Shown here in pieces: positions 11,185 through 22,731 of a stretch of DNA of 64,000 nucleotides. Each line of letters starts with the position of its first letter. Positions within the stretch are counted from its first letter, which is position 1. Made by a program: the position numbers and the translations under genes. The notes beneath the pieces were generated by a model. It was not told the origin of the DNA and made no database searches. It worked only from the letters and a program-made list of their open reading frames with translations. The DNA comes from Siphonodentalium dalli. Its lineage: Eukaryota; Mollusca; Scaphopoda; Gadilida; Siphonodentaliidae. Location of the stretch: the NCBI GenBank assembly GCA_032622095.1, contig CP136065.1, positions 58,277,949 to 58,341,948 on the forward strand. The letters are read 5' to 3'.

Positions 11185-11462
11185 CTGAAAATTTTGTGCT
11201 GAACATTTAACATTCAAATTCTATTAAAAGTTATAGTTAAAAAAAAAAACCCACAATGTCATGCATGTTATAATGGAAACGTAATCGTACAGAATGAATA
11301 TGATATCGCGAACATTTGTTTTTTATTTTTAATGATATTAATGATAACTTAAGTGTACAATGCTTATTCCTGGCTTGTTTCTAAGTGGACAAGCTGAATA
11401 GACACACATATGATCTAAATAAGATGCAGCAAGAACTGGGCTGTTGTCCACATGGCAGCTTA

Positions 11463-12192
11463 TTAACCATTTAATGATGGGAGCTGCGTTGGTGCAAAAT
11501 TAAAGATCCTGTGCCATATTTGTGAGTCTCCCATAGGGAGCATTGCATATATAAGATAATGCACTGGCTTACATGGTCAAGGTAAATATTGTTAGGCCAA
11601 TGCATTCTCTTTTATTACATATCTATCAATGTAATTCGCATGATCGCACGAGTTTCCAGGCGTGTGATAATTCTCAGAATCGCACTAGTGCAATCTGTCG
11701 AGGAACTATTTCATTCAGTGTTGTTAGACTGGTTCTCACCGTTACTATTTTTACTTTTTCAATCACGACAATAAAGAAACAATAAGCGATCAATCGATGA
11801 GATGATTCATTCAAGTAGTTTCATTTCAAGAATAAGTTTGTCGAGGCACAGAATTTAATTTCAAACGCATCATTAAAGATGGGTCAAGGTCACTCGCGGA
11901 AAGACAGGGCTCCCTGTCTGATTGTTGCGTTTACCCTAAAATGCCGTTAAAACTCAATTAAATTCCGATTTGTTGGCGGAACGTGATACCTCTCATGCGG
12001 GACTATGTCCCACACTCGAGGTATCGCTCCGCCAACAAATCTCGTGCGATAATTTCGTCAAAATCCAGACACTCATGCGGTTCTATCTATATATATGTGA
12101 GGCTCCCTGTGGGAGACTTGCATATATAAGATAATGTATTGGCACAGGATTTTTGCAAACAATTCAGGATGCTCCCATCATCAAAGGGTTAA
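11463..12192 (+). mobile_element. Family A TTAA element, copy 3, split by a ~470-bp insertion
   Basis: TTAA edges and both family A ends are present, but the second hairpin is interrupted between about 11613 and 12087 by unrelated DNA. That DNA contains inverted arms (11967-11992 and 12018-12041, TTTGTTGGCGGA and its complement) and a repeated CGCACGAG motif near its ends. Confidence 0.78.
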
Positions 12193-12546
12193 AGTGTGGC
12201 ATACGCAGATAAACAAAGGTTAACTCTGCATAACTCGTATCATTAATAATCTAAAAAAAAATGTCAATGTCCTCCTTTTTGAAGCTAAACTCTTCTGCTG
12301 GTGAAAATCTTTGAACCATACAAAATTTTATTGAGATATGATAACGCATGGTCGAGATGCCTTGGTGAAAGAAATGAAGGATGGACAGACGTACACATGT
12401 ACAGACAGATGGACGGTTGGAGGATTGTAGATATTAAATCAGAAGACCCACAATTCACTTTATGGGGAGGGGGGAAGGAAGGTAAACAACAATAAAGTAA
12501 GAAAGTCAAATCCATGGATATGTTAGCTGCAAAAGACTGGGTAGTA
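12193..12546. other. Intronic repeat-like text
   Basis: CTTTGAACCATACAAAATTT and GATGGACAGACGTACACATG resemble the degenerate dispersed repeats seen elsewhere in the window. No structural ends found. Confidence 0.4.
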
Positions 12547-12554
12547 CTCAAAAT

Positions 12555-12996
12555 CAAGTCTGGATATAGTGTGTCTGATATTTGCAGAATGAGGCCCCCA
12601 TAGGGTGTATTAGAGATTCTACCCTGCACAGCTGGCAAGCATCACCAAATTCAGCCTCTGGGGACCTAATTCTGCCTAGCTCATCTTCTGGGAGGTATCT
12701 ATAGACTCAAATTTAAGATTGTGTTTAGTTACTGTTTCCCTCCTGTTCAGTTTTTATATCCATTAATTTGCAGAAATAACATGCATAATCGAGGTGAATA
12801 ATGGGTGAACATCACCAACTTCAACTGGGGAACTTCAATCTGATCCTAGGTCACCCATAGCAGTTGAGGCCTAAGCAGAATGAGGTTCCCAGTGGGTGAA
12901 TTTGGTGATGCTAGCCCACTATGCGGGATAGCGTCACTAAATTCACCCTCTGGGGATCTCATTCTGCAAATGTCAGACACACTATATCCAGGCTTG
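12555..12996 (-). mobile_element. Family G hAT-like MITE, copy 2
   Basis: CAAGTCTGGATATAGTGTGTC to ATATCCAGGCTTG, flanked by CTCAAAAT / CTCAACAT (7 of 8 match). The middle is inverted relative to copy 1. Confidence 0.85.
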
Positions 12997-13308
12997 CTCA
13001 ACATTCATGTTGAAAGTGTCCAATGAAGTGACACAGTTGATTACTATTAGCATAGCATACCAGGCAGGAGGAATTGTGAAATTTTAAACCATCAATCGGT
13101 TCAATAACAATATTTTAATTAAACCAATTAGATAAACAAACTGAGTGTGTTAAGGAAAAAACATTTTCCAACAAGATGAGACAAATTTTATTCAAGGAAC
13201 TTAGGACACACTGAAATATGCACAAAATAAGCCGGTAACTTGTAATCGTGACTTAGTCAGAAAGTAGAAACAAGTTAATTACATATGTCTTCTTATAGAC
13301 CATTCATG

Positions 13309-13436
13309 TTGAATAAGTATATGTATAACCGTACAAGCCTGTACTGATAGTTACAAGAAATTAGTAGAATACACCATAAGACTTGTTCATAGTTTAATAT
13401 CACAAGCTTCCGGCCATTCTAGTGGCCTTTTTCAAG
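13309..13436 (+). repeat. Half copy of the 56251-56580 element
   Basis: GTACAAGCCTGTACTGATAG, GAATACACCATAAGACTTG and AGCTTCCGGCCATTCTAGTG match the left arm and its flank; the match stops after CTTTTTCAAGACAG. Confidence 0.65.
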
Positions 13437-14876
13437 ACAGTTCAAAGAGTCCTAAAAGAAAACCCAGGTAAAATTAATAGCCTCACCTGTAAACAATAAT
13501 CAAGGTATTCTCAAGGAGTGTACTCCACTAAACGAAACATGACACTGATATTCCACTCCAACATACTAGATATCATGTCAAAAACCTACACCAAGACTCA
13601 AGTGGCTGATACTAGAGTAAAACCAACCTTATGACCTTCCACGTACAATAGTAAACAATGTTATATATTCATTCAGTGCGAGAAAGGGGCTCTCATTTTT
13701 TGAGTACCTAAATGCAGACCTTGAATTAGCGGAGGATTGGACAAAGCGGAATATTTCTAGCACAGAAGTTATTCTTTATGAGAACATGTTAATGTATGCT
13801 GGGACAATGCTGTCTGATTTATATGGCCATGTCCGTAGTTTTGTTGCATGTTCATTCATAAGATGTCAAAATAACTATCCAAATACCAACAGAAGAATTC
13901 AACTGCATGTTAACTCTCTCCAGACCAGGAGAAAAAAAATAAACAAATATATAACTACAGGAACCAACTATATAAGTGGAGGACGAAACATGAAGCAATA
14001 TTCAAACCAACTTAGGTCAGAATATAAATTGAGGTACCTATTAAAGGCGTTATGTCATTTGCAATATGGAAATAACAAAGCTATCACAAAAACTACAGAA
14101 ATTATTTTCTCCAAGAAAGAACATATTCAATTTGAAAACTATTAACTAAAGCACTCACTATTTTCACAAATATTTTTCATACATATATGATCTCTCTTTC
14201 CAAAATGTTTTACATTGAATCAAGCGAACAAGGTAGTAATAATAATAAATAATTAAAATCTGCATAATCTCCTTCTTGCAAAAACCGAGCATTGCTGAGT
14301 AATAATAGATATATAAGCTTTTTTATAAACAGAAAAATACCATGCTAAATTTTGAATTCTGCAAATAACAGACAGATTTAGATCACCATTATGTAACTTC
14401 TGAGGTCTTAGTTTGAAGACGTTTACATTTTGTGTAAGAAATCATACAGTGATAGTTTAAAAATGCTAAATTTATAATGCATGTACTGAATTTTAGCTGC
14501 AGTAACTTGCCTCTAAATGTATTGAGGGCAATCTCACACGACTTCCCCGTCAAGTAAATTTTGGGCTGAAGTTTGTTTTAAAGTTTTTAAAGTTTGTTTT
14601 GACATGTTGCCTTTAAACATTGTAATTACATTAGGAAATTGAGATTATTCATTAAATGAGAAGTCTGTTTTATGAATCATTTCACAATGTATGATTACTA
14701 TCCACACCACACAAACTGGCACTGGAAACTTGCAGAAAAAAATATACTGTATTATGGGTCAGCAGAAGATTTTCCCACTGTATCATGAGAATTGCTATAG
14801 ATTACATTTGATATAGATGGTTGAGATGAGAAGTTACATGGATGTGTACCTAAACCTGCCTAATACCTGAATGTTC
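13437..14876. other. Intronic stretch, nothing recognised
   Basis: Includes a 119-codon plus-strand frame at 13786-14145. It is Lys/Asn/Ile-rich, as expected of AT-rich noncoding DNA, and has no splice or start context. Confidence 0.5.
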
Positions 14877-14970
14877 AAAACCCTTTCATGATGGAAGCTG
14901 CGATGGTGCAGCATTAAAGATCCTGTGCCAGTGCATTCTCTTATATATGCGAGTCTCCCATAGGGAACCT

Positions 14971-15001
<31 letters not shown>

Positions 15002-15158
15002 CAGAATGCACTGGCTTACAAGGTCAAGGTAAATATTGTTAGGCCAATGTATTCTATTATATATGCGAGACTCCCTATGGGAGACTCACATATATAAGAG
15101 AATGCACTGGCACAAGGTTTTCGCAAAATAACAGGAAGCTCCAGTCATGAAAGGTTTA
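14877..15158 (+). mobile_element. Family A TTAA element, copy 4, with AT expansion
   Basis: Two-hairpin copy; the first hairpin stem includes an expanded (TA)n run at 14972-15002. It ends only 27 bp below the 3' (low-coordinate) end of the 15185-15261 exon, in the next intron. Confidence 0.8.
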
Positions 15159-15184
15159 TTTGAACATTATTATTGTAGATTTAC

Positions 15185-15261
15185 CTGAGCTTGATTGAGA
15201 TCTACTGTCTTGTGAAAAGTTATCACTGATTATTGAGCCATTGTAATTGGAGTGATCTCCC
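15185..15261 (-). CDS. Short Ser-rich linker exon of the PDZ gene
   Basis: This 77-bp exon has a strong acceptor (ctttttctag) and a consensus-like donor (CTCAG, then GTAAAT). The first G completes an Arg codon begun by the last two bases of the PDZ exon. The remaining 25 codons read GDHSNYNGSI, ISDNFSQDSR, SQSSS, and the exon ends after the first base of the next codon. The segment is polar, rich in Ser, Asp and Asn, and probably disordered. It would lie directly after the last PDZ strand. No known domain is visible. The support is the pair of splice sites, an open frame, and an exact phase fit with the exons on both sides (phase 2 in, phase 1 out). The intron between it and the PDZ exon is about 9.15 kb and contains several MITEs. 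Confidence 0.75.
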
Positions 15262-15335
15262 CTAGAAAAAGAGAATGGAAAACACATTAATATCAACATA
15301 ATGCATTTGAACCAGAGGAATTGGATATATGTCAC

Positions 15336-16340
15336 TTAACCCATTCTATATTAAATGAATTCTCCCTATCAGTTATTAAAGTGTACATTGGAATGGTCTA
15401 TCATTCATCTGGAGGGTTTTTCAAGAAACATGTACAGAAGGAGTCCTATTTATTGGAGGGAAAGTTCAGATAGCAAGTTGAACTTATTTTCTAAACATTT
15501 CAAATAAGAATAAAAGGTCGCAGACCACATGTCCCCCGACTCGAGTGGTAAACTTCATGATTGGATTTGTTTGTAGGATACTATTTGCAACAATGTTATA
15601 CAGTATATAGATGTTGCAAACCACCGCAAAATTTCTTGGACAAAACAACCCGATGAACAAATGCATGCAAACACGAAAAAAATGATATTTTTGTATTAGC
15701 TATATAGATGTTGCAAATCACCAACATGTTAGGAACAATATCCCAGAGTTTCAAATCTCTACATTTAAAACTGTAGGAGGAGTTGATTACACCATGAAGG
15801 TACCCAATCTCATCCAAAAGGCAAAAATTTTCAAAATTTTCTAAGTCGAAAACCCCCCAAAAATATGGAAAAAATGATATTTTTGATTAGCTATATAGAT
15901 GTTGCAAATCACCAACATGTTAGGAACAATATCCCAGAGTTTCAAATCTCTACATTTAAAACTGTAGGAGGAGTTGATTACACCATGAAGGTACCCAATC
16001 TCATCCAAAAGGCAAAAATGTTCAAAATTTTCTAAGTCGAAAACCCCCCCAAAAATATGGAAAAAATTATATTTTTGATTAGCTTTATAGATGTTGCAAA
16101 TCACCAACATGTTAGGAACAATATCCCAGAGTTTCAAATCTCTACGTTTAAAACTGTAGGAGGAGTTGATTACACCATGAAGGTACCCAATCTCGGACGC
16201 ACGGACGCACGGACGTGACGGACGCACGGACGCACGGACGCACGGACGGACGGACGGACGAGGGTCATTTCTATAGTCCTCCGACGGAAACGTCGGGGGA
16301 CAACTACTCATCAATGAGTATTTAGTATAGACAGAGTTAA
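15336..16340 (-). mobile_element. Family D TTAA element, copy 2, host to a nested insertion
   Basis: The left part (TTAACCCATTCTATATTAAA to TTATTTTCTAAACATTTC, ending near 15501) and the right end (AACTACTCATCAATGAG to GAGTTAA, from 16303) belong to one D element. About 800 bp of other DNA separates them. Confidence 0.78.
15530..16302. mobile_element. Insertion with TGTCCCCCGAC ends and internal tandem repeats
   Basis: TGTCCCCCGAC at the left and GTCGGGGGACA at the right are perfect 11-bp inverted ends. Inside are about two and a half tandem units of roughly 191 bp (starts near 15702, 15892 and 16083; key words CAACATGTTAGGAACAATAT and GGAGGAGTTGATTACACC). Then comes a GGACGCAC array at 16193-16263. 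The element class is not recognised. Long frames across the units are a by-product of the repeat. Confidence 0.65.
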
Positions 16341-16347
16341 TATGGGT

Positions 16348-16770
16348 CAAGTCTGGATATAGTGTGTCTGACATTTGCAGAATGAGGTTTTCAGAGAGTG
16401 AATTTAGTGACTATACTGCACAGCGGACTAGCATCATCAAATTCACACTCTGGTAACCTCATTCTGCTGAGGCCTCAACTGCTATGGGAGATCTAGGATA
16501 AGATTGAAGTTCCCCAGTTGAAGTTGGTGATGTTCACCCATTAGTCACCTTGATTACTAGTATGGATTTTAACTTCTTAAAATTAGGGAATATAGAAACT
16601 GAAAAGAAAGGAAAAAGTAACGAAAAATAGTGTTAATTTGAGACACGATAGATACTTCCTACACAGAATGAGATCACCCTGAGGGTGAGTCACAGTGCAG
16701 GGCAGCACAACTAAATTCACCCTCTGGGGACCTTATTCGGCAAATGTCAGACACACTAAATCCAGACTTG
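16348..16770 (+). mobile_element. Family G hAT-like MITE, copy 3
   Basis: CAAGTCTGGATATAGTGTG to CACTAAATCCAGACTTG with both hairpins; the right one is partly deleted. Flanks ATATGGGT / AAATGGGC match at 6 of 8. It lies 7 bp from the D element at 15336-16340. Confidence 0.82.
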
Positions 16771-16924
16771 AAATGGGCTCATTATGAATATTTTTTTGAC
16801 TCATGATCAGTAAAAAACATGGTTAATTTATTTCTCACTAATCTGCACTAATATTTTTGTGAACAAGTGACCCATCAGGACAACTTCTAGATTGACCAAG
16901 CTAATTAAATTGATATAACTAGCC

Positions 16925-17025
16925 GAGGATGATCTTCCAGGGAGGCACTCAATCACTTGAATATCCTAAGAATGGTCTTTCAAGGATATTCAAGTGATTG
17001 AGTGCCTCCCTGAAAGATCATCCTC
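16925..17025. repeat. Long hairpin, 43-bp arms
   Basis: GAGGATGATCTTCCAGGGAG on the left mirrors CTCCCTGAAAGATCATCCTC on the right. The stem is almost perfect around a 15-base loop (AAGAATGGTCTTTCA). Flanks are CTAGCC and ATCTAATT, with no family match in the window. Confidence 0.85.
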
Positions 17026-17420
17026 ATCTAATTATATTTACTCACAACTCAATCACATGCAATATGGCCATGAGCATCTCTCTCATCAGTGTCACACCCG
17101 TTGACATCAACTTCCCCATGCACACCCAACGTGTCCCTCACTATAGTATACCATGATGACGACTCGTAAAGGGAAACAAAACGCACATGCACAAATCTGG
17201 AACAATAAACCTCAGCACAGCACCTCAGCGCTCAAACAAAGAGAGATATCGCTGATCTTCACTCTCCGCGCACCCTACCACAAGTAGGCACTAACAAGGA
17301 CTTTAATTAGTCGCCTCCCAAATAATTAAATTTATAAATAAAAGTTCAGTATCCATACCCACAGATTTCCTGCATCACCAGTAATTTATAAGTGATAAAG
17401 ATGTGTATGAAAAGCAGGAC

Positions 17421-17516
17421 ATTCTCTAATGTATTGACTAGCCCCACATATATAATAATATGCATTGGCATAGGGTTTTTCGCAAAATTTCCGGAAGCTC
17501 CAGTCAGAAGGGTTAA
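17421..17516 (+). mobile_element. Family A TTAA element, copy 5, right end only
   Basis: A degraded hairpin followed by TTTTTCGCAAAATTTCCGG, AAGCTCCAGTC and GGGTTAA. The left part is missing. Confidence 0.7.
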
Positions 17517-17518
17517 TG

Positions 17519-17537
17519 CCCCCCCCCCCCCCCCCCC
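17519..17537 (+). repeat. Poly-C tract
   Basis: Nineteen uninterrupted C residues, directly after the TTAATG that closes a family A fragment. Confidence 0.9.
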
Positions 17538-18360
17538 GATTCATTTACTCAAACAGAGTTGATGCCCTTTATTATCCAGCCTAACAGAGTTAATGCCCCT
17601 GGTGGTGTTCCATTCTTCACATCTACCTGACGCTCAGGTGTCTGCTCTGTTTCACAGATAATTAGAAAAATTCCTCAAGCCAGAAACTGAACAATTAATT
17701 CTACCTCCATGGCAATGTATCCGTCCTAAAAATAGACCACTTCAGGTGTAAATGCCTCGTTATATAAATGGCCTGGAATATACTGCAAATTATTCCTGGA
17801 GACCTCCGCAGGGAACCAGTCGTGATTTGTTTGCAGAAATAACCAGCTTATTGGTTCAGGGATGCAGGCTATTGTTATGAGGGAAGTCTCTAATCTTATA
17901 GATCAACGGTATCCATCACCAATGGAGATATATAATGGAACATTTTTTTTCAAATAATTTTAGTTAGCTGAAATCATACTCTTGAAATAAAGATGATATG
18001 ATACAGTTACCGCATTGACAGACTGGGATAAAAATCTTGTCCCACAATATACCTCTGTGCTTTCCTTGCAATTGAGTTTTCTGAAGTCAAAAGTACTCTC
18101 TTGAATCAGGAAGTGTCAAAATACATGGTGGTTTTTACCCAAATCAATATATATATCATGCATCAAATTAAACCTTGCAATTTCTTGTTTTTGTCACACA
18201 GTGCTGCATTAAGTTGATAAATCGACATACCCAAATATAGAGTTTAATACCCCACATACATGTACATGTACTACCGGTACAGGTTACTACTAATTTACTC
18301 ACTGTACACATACTGCTGGAATAGTAAGTTTATCTATCATAGATTTTGGAACTTCTGTCT

Positions 18361-18650
18361 GTATGTGTGGGTGTATGTACATGTATGTATGTATGTATGT
18401 ATGTATGTATGTGTGTTATAGACTCGAAAACTGCTTGATCGATCTGACTGAAATTTGGTATGTAGGCCTATTTTGATCCCGAGAACAACATGGGTGGGTC
18501 CAATTTCACGTGCGACCATGTCCTTAACCTCGCTCAGATAAGCTCATATATGAATGTTTCTGGACCTCGACTGATCCAACTCGAGTTTGGTATGCAGGCC
18601 TACGGTACTTTTATCCCGGGAACAATATGGGTGGTTCCAATTCCAAGGGC
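18361..18650 (+). repeat. (GTAT)n array and adjoining two-unit duplication
   Basis: GTAT repeats fill 18361-18418. Two diverged units of about 85 bp follow (18420-18508 and 18564-18645), each with TTTGGTATG, AGGCCTA, ATCCCG, GAACAA and ATGGGTGG in order. Confidence 0.7.
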
Positions 18651-18749
18651 TAACGTCACGAAGACAAATTCAGGCCCAATGTTACTCAAATGTATAGCCA
18701 TCATAATCAGAGACAGATCTGAGTTCAAACAGTTTCAGTCTCAAATGTG

Positions 18750-19023
18750 TTAACCCTTTCATAATGGGAACTGAGCTGGTGCAGCATTAAATATCATGTG
18801 CCAGTGCATTCTCTTATACTAGTATATGTGAGTCTCCCATAGGGAGCCTCGAATATATAAGAGAATGCACTGGCTTTATAAAAGGCCATAGTAAATATAT
18901 TTAGGCCAATGCATTCTATTATATATGCGAGGCTCCCTATGGGAGACTCGCATATATAAGAGAATGCATCATAGCACAGGGTTTCCGCAAAATTTCAGGA
19001 AGCTCCAGTCATGAAAGGGTTAA
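18750..19023 (+). mobile_element. Family A TTAA element, copy 6
   Basis: TTAACCCTTTCATAATGGGA to GTCATGAAAGGGTTAA with two complete hairpins; TTAA at both edges. Confidence 0.87.
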
Positions 19024-19331
19024 AATAGAAGTTGTGGAGAAAATGCATCTAAATGTATGTTAATCTAATAGAAGTCCCTCATAATGATAGTGAAGCCCTC
19101 TAATGAAGGAAATCTTTGTGTAGTCAGTACACAGACAATGTACTTCTCTGTCTCCCAAGGTGTACACAAAAGAGCGTTACCAGTAATATTGTTTAGAAAG
19201 TAAGCAAACCCAATGCCAGTAAACGTTGCTAAAAGAATGTTGGCAAATGACTCGTAACAAGAGTTCTTATGATCTTCCCTGAGGGTGTGTGTATAGTCGT
19301 ACACCTCTGAGGATTCGTAATCATCGTAGCC

Positions 19332-19931
19332 TAGACCAAGTCTTCTTGGTCCACAACAGCGTGGGATATCGGTAGCGTTGATGCTGCTTTGGACCAAGTC
19401 CCGTCCCATTGCTCTTTTATAACATACTTTCATAAAAAAGATGTACTACCGTACATTTACACGTGGAGCCAGGACATTCATGTGAACCCCTGAATGTAAT
19501 TAATCATCTGACATGTCTGCGATTATTAAACCTATCTTCGAAATAATATATCATTTATAGTGATAGAGAAAGGTAAAGTGATGATACAATCATTTAATAT
19601 ATTGTTTATATACATTTTCTGACAGCATGACAAAAATCAAAATTCTCTGGAAAACTAGGCTTTGTTTACTTATAAATCTCGTTGCTTTGACATTCAACCG
19701 ACCTCTGATATACGCGTATGTAATATTATCATGCTTGGGAAAGGCTGCCCTCTATGTTCGTATACGCAAAGCATCCATTTGACCTAAATCGAAGACATAC
19801 AAGTGAGATAACTCCCGCCCATGATTCTGCAGTAAAGGCTGTAAATAAGAGTAATAGGACGGGACTCTGTCCAAAATAACATCAACCCAACTGATATCCC
19901 AAGCTGTTGTGGACTCTGAAGACTTGGTCTA
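19332..19931 (+). mobile_element. Long-TIR element with 9-bp target duplication, copy 1
   Basis: Ends TAGACCAAGTCTTCTTGG and GACTTGGTCTA begin inverted terminal repeats of about 75 bp (sharing GGTCCACAACAGC and GGGATATC). Flanks ATCGTAGCC / AGCTTAGCC match at 7 of 9. Nine-base duplications fit Mutator-like or Merlin elements. No transposase is seen. Confidence 0.75.
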
Positions 19932-20141
19932 AGCTTAGCCTAGTCAACTGCTCCTGCTAAAATGTATTTATTTTTCAAACTTGTTTTTTTAAACTTTCTG
20001 GCAAATGTTAACAATTCAAGGCAAGATCAATCAATCAGTTTTCAACAATTGTACGTGTAATTATGAAATTTGTTTTTCAACAAATATATAAATTTGTTTT
20101 CCACTATTTTACTAATTTAAATATTTCATAGTCCTGAATCC

Positions 20142-20520
20142 TTAAAGACATATTATGGACTTGTTCGAGTGCGATAAACTAATAAGTTAGTATTCAGGCG
20201 CTATGCCAACCTGGAGAATGTATCATTCTACTAGCATCACGAAACTTTCAAATGAATCGACCATACCACACCATAGAAAACATCGTCTGAACTACGCTCA
20301 ATTGTAAATATTTACATCTCGATTCGGGACGCAACAATCGGCGATAAACTAACGAAAACAAATTTTGATATCTAGAGTCATTGCACTTAATTAACATATA
20401 AGAATGACGGGGGTGTGTGTTGTCAATTCGGATTAATATTCGTAAAAAATAACTACTTTGAGCAAGATTATTCTCCATATCTATTTGATCACCCTCCAGG
20501 AGTGTTTCACATCATTTTAA
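20142..20520 (+). repeat. Dispersed ~370-bp repeat, copy 2
   Basis: Same order of segments as 1507-1880, in the same orientation, with scattered substitutions and small indels. It fills most of the spacer between the two 9-bp-duplication elements. Confidence 0.75.
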
Positions 20521-20890
20521 TTTAAAACGATAGATGATTTATATGTTCCATTATGCCTGATCATCACTATATTCTCACAATGATCGCAGACTACTGGATA
20601 GTATATTTTGGCTCTGTAGTACCTACAGAAACTAATCAGCCAAAAAAATCCACAAATGTACAACAGACCCCCAGCATTCCAGACAAATGAGACATTACCA
20701 GTCTGACATCAGGTCATGTGCCTCCAAGAGAGCAGACAATTCCAAATAACTTGAGCGAAGCTTCTGCTATTTTTATTATAAACATGAAGAGAGAATTAGC
20801 TTCATTACATAACCTGAGGCTAATGAGAACGTTTTCTGCATGTTTATGTAACACTGTCATAGATCATTGCATTGAATGAAGATATCAGGT

Positions 20891-21454
20891 TAGACCAAGT
20901 CTTATCGGTCCACAACAGCTTGGAATATCAGTTGGGATGATGCTGTTTTGGACTGAGTGCCATCCAGTTACTCTTCTATAAAGGACATTACGCCCAGAAT
21001 CGTAGGTGGAAGCTATCTTACTTGTATGTCTTCGGATTAGGTCCAATGGAAACTTTGCGTATATGATCATAGAGGGCAGCCTTTTCCAAGCATCATGATA
21101 TCAAACATGCATATATGAGAGGACTATTAAATGTCAAAGCAAAAAGATCTATATAAAGTAAACAAATCCTTATTTTACAGAGAATTTCGATCTGTCCCGC
21201 TATCAGAAATGCATGTAAACAATACATTAAACGATCGTATCATCAATATGTAATTTTGAAGACAGATCAATCGCTGACACATCAGATGATTAATCACATT
21301 CAGGGGTTTATGTGAATGCCTGGGCTTCAGTGTTCATGCAGTACGTGTTTTGAATGAGAGTCTGCTACAGAAGAGCAATGAGTCCTCACTCGTTCGGAAG
21401 CAGCATCAACCCAACTGATATCCCTAACTGTTGTGGACGAGAGCACTTGGTCTA
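20891..21454 (-). mobile_element. Long-TIR element with 9-bp target duplication, copy 2
   Basis: TAGACCAAGTCTTATCGG to GCACTTGGTCTA, flanked by perfect ATATCAGGT (20882-20890 and 21455-21463). Colinear with copy 1 when inverted, including CCCTGAATGTGATTAATCAT and GGCTGCCCTCTATG segments. Confidence 0.82.
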
Positions 21455-21463
21455 ATATCAGGT

Positions 21464-22331
21464 CTGCATTGTACAGCACTCCCTCATAAACCATACTCAA
21501 ACCAGCTATTATCCGATAAGTTTCCACATATTAAATGTGGTAATATGCGTGACAATTTTTTTGGGACAGATATTAACAGAAGTATGCGCCAACAACAAGG
21601 GCACCTACATTCACTAGTGAAGCAGTTATTAAGGTTTACTGTGCAAAACAGTGATTCAAATTGTACGCTTAACATTCAGGAGCAGCGGAACAGCAGGGGG
21701 AATGCACAGGCCTCAGCCCCTCCCTTGCCTTTAACATCGGAATCCTGTGCAAATGCATGATTAACATCAGGAAAAGTTACATTCTGAAGGCTGAGCGCAG
21801 CCCCCAGTGCCCCTTGGGCTAAATTAAGAGCTTCCGCCACCTCTGTTCATATTCCTAGAGTAAGAATGGGAATACCATTCTGTCTATCCAAATGTAAATT
21901 GGGCGACTGAACAGTACAATCAGAAGATCTTGTCAGAATTATATTAACATTGTTGCTATACTTCCCCTATTACCAGGGATATGTCGATGATATCAATGGT
22001 ATTAGAATAATCAGGATTTATTATCCAAGTTATCAACGGTATACAGTGCATTGGACCAATTTACAATACAAGTTATCTGCATACCCGTAATTCTACAAGC
22101 TTTGCAAGCTCCATAATATCTGTTTTAAGTTTGGTTTATTGTAGTTTTTCTCCATTTCAGCTGTTAGGTCATGTGATGTCAGTTTTATTGGTTGAGAAGA
22201 AACATGTTATGCAGAAGTTTATTCTCACTTAGATATCACTCCACTGTACATAGAAACCACTGAAACCAGGTAAGCAGCTGACAAACTTACCCATGCAAAT
22301 AATGATAGAAGTTAATGTGACTTTGCATGGA
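21464..22331. other. Intronic stretch, nothing recognised
   Basis: Short frames only; no repeat matches in the window. Confidence 0.5.
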
Positions 22332-22731
22332 TTAACCCTTTACCCAACAGAACGACCCTGTGCCAATGCATTCTCTTATATATGCGAGTCGACCATAGGT
22401 CGCCTCGCATATATAAGAGAATGCATTGGCTTAACACATTAAATATTATAAAATTGTTAAAGAATGTAAGAAAAAATGGTAAAAAGTGTTAAAAAAAGAT
22501 TTTTTTTCGGCCAATGCATTCTCTTATATATGCGAGGCGACCTATGGTCGACTCGCATATATAAGAGAATGCATTGGCACAGGGCATAACTGTAACTATC
22601 ACAATGTGATCAAGGAGCCGGTTCCAATGATATCCATATTTGTATGGTTCTAGTGAGACAGACCGAAGATATTTTAGGCTGTTGAAGTTTTATTTGGCCG
22701 GTTTTGACCGGTTTGTTGGGTAAAGGGTTAA
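22332..22731 (-). mobile_element. Family B TTAA element, copy 2
   Basis: Full 400-bp copy in reverse orientation with two hairpins flanking an A/T spacer. TTAA lies at both edges. Confidence 0.88.

Larger units (their letters stand above)
17026..18360. other. Intronic stretch with a modestly CpG-bearing part
   Basis: The part at 17090-17290 has more CpG and C/A-rich text than its flanks. On the minus strand ATGGTATACTATAGTGAGG opens only 15 codons. No exon can be supported. Confidence 0.4.

Noticed and set aside
13786-14145. 119-codon plus-strand frame
   Set aside because: Lys/Asn/Ile-rich composition expected of AT-rich DNA; no recognisable domain, promoter or splice context.
15596-16374. 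Long minus-strand frames of 73 and 177 codons with a repeated protein sequence
   Set aside because: The frames follow the 191-bp tandem units and the GGACGCAC array. Repetition keeps the frame open, and there is no independent sign of a gene.
19065-19433. A 122-codon minus-strand frame with a Tyr/Asp-rich part and a hydrophobic segment
   Set aside because: It starts inside the terminus of the 9-bp-duplication element and runs across its boundary into flanking DNA. The peptide INxTDIPxCCG recurs only because the terminal repeats recur; no splice or homology support.
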